Positions 5,022 through 6,588 of a stretch of 6,588 nucleotides of DNA are shown one piece after another; position 1 is the stretch's first letter, and every line of letters begins with the position of its first letter. Origin of the DNA: Flavobacteriales bacterium UBA5869 (GTDB lineage: Bacteria > Bacteroidota > Bacteroidia > Flavobacteriales_D > Crocinitomicaceae). Location of the stretch: positions 1,330-7,917 of the forward strand of contig DJFP01000019.1 of assembly GCA_002432565.1 (NCBI GenBank). The letters run 5' to 3'. The notes under the pieces are model-generated. The model saw only the letters and a list, made by a program, of their open reading frames with translations. It had not been told where the DNA came from and ran no database searches. The translations under genes and the position numbers were made by a program.

Positions 5022-5979
5022 AATTCGTTTCAAATGCTTCAACACACGGATAAACGGTACAAGATTTCCGGGAAATAATCTCATTCAACTGGATATGAGC
5101 CGCCAAAGCCAACTGGGAATAATTTTGAGATGCATTCCCAAAACTTGCCGCACTGGTAACCCACATCTTCCGGATCAACTCTTCACCTGAACTTACCGGA
5201 CCAATCGCATTCACCACTGCTTTTACATTCAAAGCCCCGGCGTGATAGACATGCATGGTCAATAAACGGAACCAGATTGACTGTTCATCAACAACGAGGC
5301 CGGCGCTCTCTGCAATGTTTTTCGCCGAAGGAATACAAATACGTTTCAGCAATTGAGAAGCCGCGTATGCAGAACGCATGAAATCCTTTCGTTCATCTAA
5401 TGAACGATTTACCGTTAATCCCATGGAGCGCGCTACAGCAGGCATCAGCTGGAAAGGCCCATATGCTCCAACAGATGATTTCTGCATTCTTCCCGGACTT
5501 TCAATCAACAAGATGGATTGTGCGTACCAGGGATCTACACCAAACTGTTCAAAAGCAGAAACGCCCTTCGGCAAGCTTTCAAAAACCAGGTCGAAACGGT
5601 AAAAATCATTCTTTCCGGTCGTAACATTGATGCGTTCATCTGCATTCAGACTGTATAAAGCTCGGATACTATCCTTGAAAATTGTCTTTTGTGCTTCGGT
5701 TTGGGCGTGCCAGTCTTTATTCGACATTTTTGCAATGATCTGCCGGGTAGAACCAACATTGATCAAAACAGAATCGGGTGAAAGAATCATGATTTGCTGC
5801 CAAAATTTCGGATGGGCCAACTGGTCCCACTGCGCAGCCTGAATCCCTGCCGCACCCATAATAATATGCTCGGAAGTACCTTCCGTAACGGCGATCATTT
5901 CTTTTTCCCAGGAAGAATTTTGTGAGGAAGCAATAAATGGAATACACGCAAGTATTGCAAGGAGAGTTTTGCGTTTCAT
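5020..5979 (-). CDS. periplasmic lytic transglycosylase (SLT domain)
   Basis: The enzyme should cleave the MurNAc-GlcNAc bond of peptidoglycan, leaving 1,6-anhydro ends. The 319-residue product has a signal peptide (MKRKTLLAILACIPFIASS, with Gln20 the likely first mature residue). The catalytic domain covers about residues 145-300: 'YAQSILLIESPG' with the probable catalytic Glu160, then 'SSVGAYGPFQLMPAVARSMGL' (168-188), equivalent to the S..GA.G..Q..P..A motif, and 'HVYHAG' (243-248), equivalent to the YNAG motif with His replacing Asn. A preceding region (about 22-140) with 'GTSEHIIMGAAGIQAAQWDQLAHPKFW' is not recognised. Cys307 and Cys312 near the end could form a disulfide. The ATG at 5979 is chosen because it begins the signal peptide; an upstream in-frame TTG (6031-6033) is the likely -33 promoter element. 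There is no lipobox: Cys12 lies within the hydrophobic core. Confidence 0.88.
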   Translation of the reverse strand: MKRKTLLAILACIPFIASSQNSSWEKEMIAVTEGTSEHIIMGAAGIQAAQWDQLAHPKFWQQIMILSPDSVLINVGSTRQIIAKMSNKDWHAQTEAQKTIFKDSIRALYSLNADERINVTTGKNDFYRFDLVFESLPKGVSAFEQFGVDPWYAQSILLIESPGRMQKSSVGAYGPFQLMPAVARSMGLTVNRSLDERKDFMRSAYAASQLLKRICIPSAKNIAESAGLVVDEQSIWFRLLTMHVYHAGALNVKAVVNAIGPVSSGEELIRKMWVTSAASFGNASQNYSQLALAAHIQLNEIISRKSCTVYPCVEAFETN

Positions 5980-6003
5980 TGTTGTTGTGGGTTTTGGGTG
6001 ATG

Positions 6004-6033
6004 CAAATTAGGAAAATGAAGTGAAAAACACAA
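6004..6033 (-). promoter_or_regulatory. probable promoter of the lytic transglycosylase gene
   Basis: On the minus strand TTG (6033-6031) is followed by 19 bases and then CTAATTTG (6011-6004). The spacing fits the Bacteroidota arrangement TTG-N17-23-TAnnTTTG, although the first two bases of the -7 box are imperfect. The ATG at 5979 is 24 bases further downstream. Confidence 0.45.
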
Positions 6034-6097
6034 TACGTCTGTGAAATTTTAACGTCTGTAGTTTCGCTTCTTATAAAACCTACTCCACTTTTCTTAA

Positions 6098-6123
6098 CGC
6101 TAAGGACGCGAAGTCGCAAAGGT
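6098..6123. repeat. degenerate tandem repeat of CGCnAAGg units in the 221-base spacer
   Basis: Three adjacent units are visible: CGCTAAGGA (6098-6106), CGCGAAGT (6107-6114) and CGCAAAGGT (6115-6123). It lies in the spacer 5980-6200, which holds no gene that I can support. The rest of that spacer has the transglycosylase promoter (6004-6033) and a short AAAAGC-TTT-GCTTTT hairpin (6165-6179) that might weakly end transcription of the gene at 6201. The 10-base word GGACGCGAAG (6104-6113) also occurs at 2026-2035 in the other REP-like element. I remember similar 'CGCAAAGNCGCNAAG' strings between genes in Bacteroidota and other phyla, so it is probably a dispersed intergenic repeat. Confidence 0.5.
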
Positions 6124-6200
6124 GTTTCCATCGTATTACGTCTTTCAGGCTATAATTCATCTTCAAAAGCTTTGCTTTTTCTTCCTTGGGGTTAAAAATA

Positions 6201-6581
6201 TCAGAAGCGTCTCAATCCTTCTCCGTTTACATATCCCTTCAAAATGATTTCGAGTTCATCCATAGAAACCGGGAACCAGGGCTCTTTAGCAATCTTTCGG
6301 ACTGTTAACCGCTCTTTCACCGAAAGTGTACCGTCAACGATCAATCCGAAAATAAGCAAACGTGCCATCACCCTGTTTTCTTCCGGATTAGAGCCAAATA
6401 ACTCCTGTATTTTGACTTCCTGATCGTATTTCATGGAAAGATCCGGGAAAATGACCAGCATTTCCTTCATAAAAGAGTACAACGCAAAATTATACTGGCG
6501 TTTCTGCTGGGCTACAAAATGAAATAACTTATTTAAACGGTGTTTCACCGATTGTAGTTCTTCCTCCGAAAAATCCTGCAT
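6201..6581 (-). CDS. small helical protein of unknown function, possibly TerB-like
   Basis: The 126-residue product is mostly alpha-helical, with no signal peptide or continuous membrane helix, so a cytosolic place is likely. The C-terminal half, 'RVMARLLIFGLIVDGTLSVKERLTVRKIAKE' (70-100), has the hydrophobic helix, then 'DG', then 'xxxEr' pattern typical of the acidic turn of TerB-like (tellurite resistance, cd07177-type) helical bundles. The N-terminal half begins with a charged helix (SEEELQSVKHRLNKLF). The resemblance is low-level and the function unknown. The ATG at 6581 is the first visible start, but the frame stays open to the edge of the window (two more codons, TTT and GAT), so the real start may lie outside. 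TGA at 6201-6203 ends it. No strong terminator follows on the minus strand. Confidence 0.65.
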   Translation of the reverse strand: MQDFSEEELQSVKHRLNKLFHFVAQQKRQYNFALYSFMKEMLVIFPDLSMKYDQEVKIQELFGSNPEENRVMARLLIFGLIVDGTLSVKERLTVRKIAKEPWFPVSMDELEIILKGYVNGEGLRRF

Positions 6582-6588
6582 AAAATCC

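Noticed and set aside
5378..5842. Three plus-strand open frames (5378-5602, 5400-5624, 5627-5842) opposite the transglycosylase
   Set aside because: They are antisense to a gene with clear catalytic motifs, overlap one another, and show no domains.
5980..6033. N-terminal extension of the transglycosylase to a TTG at 6033
   Set aside because: The extra 18 residues precede an ordinary signal peptide and the TTG coincides with the likely -33 promoter element; ATG 5979 is better.
1..6588. CRISPR array, toxin-antitoxin pair, phage or insertion-sequence genes
   Set aside because: No regularly spaced repeats, transposase, integrase or paired small genes were seen; all confident genes look like ordinary chromosomal ones.

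Overview
The window looks like chromosomal DNA of a Bacteroidota bacterium, probably of the order Flavobacteriales. The evidence is a type IX secretion (T9SS) type A sorting domain, relaxed Bacteroidota lipoboxes, Bacteroidota-type -7 promoter boxes (TAnnTTTG), no clear Shine-Dalgarno sequences, and AT-rich spacers. A Fluviicola/Crocinitomicaceae-like source is a guess from protein style only.

Layout. Positions 1-1021 (+) are the end of a tight operon: the C-terminal part of a YceI-like protein, then a small four-helix membrane protein, then a single-haem c-type cytochrome lipoprotein. The spacings are 4 and 0 bases. After a 100-base gap with its own promoter box comes a secreted protein (1122-1997, +) with a CxxCH-containing 'choice-of-anchor V'-like domain and a T9SS tail. 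It converges on a conserved hypothetical cytosolic gene (2055-2621, -) across a 50-base imperfect inverted repeat that can act as a terminator. A 101-base divergent spacer separates that gene from a large lipoprotein resembling DUF4836 (2723-4213, +).

Positions 4214-4539 are a gene-free spacer rich in secondary structure. It holds a strong terminator, a second inverted repeat that reuses the terminator's T-tract, a perfect 18-base palindrome and a weak hairpin. msrB (4540-4917, +), a complete methionine-R-sulfoxide reductase, follows. It converges on a periplasmic lytic transglycosylase (5020-5979, -), whose terminator stem begins inside its own stop codon. A 221-base spacer with a degenerate tandem repeat then separates a small unrecognised gene (6201-6581, -), possibly TerB-like.

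How the genes fit together. The first four genes look envelope- and redox-related: an isoprenoid-binding-type barrel, a membrane protein, a periplasmic or outer-membrane haem protein and an exported CxxCH protein. A shared electron-transfer role is inference. The rest look like housekeeping genes: protein repair, peptidoglycan turnover and unknown lipoproteins. I saw no CRISPR array, tRNA, rRNA, insertion sequence, phage gene or defence system. The most unusual material is the palindromic and repeat DNA between genes.
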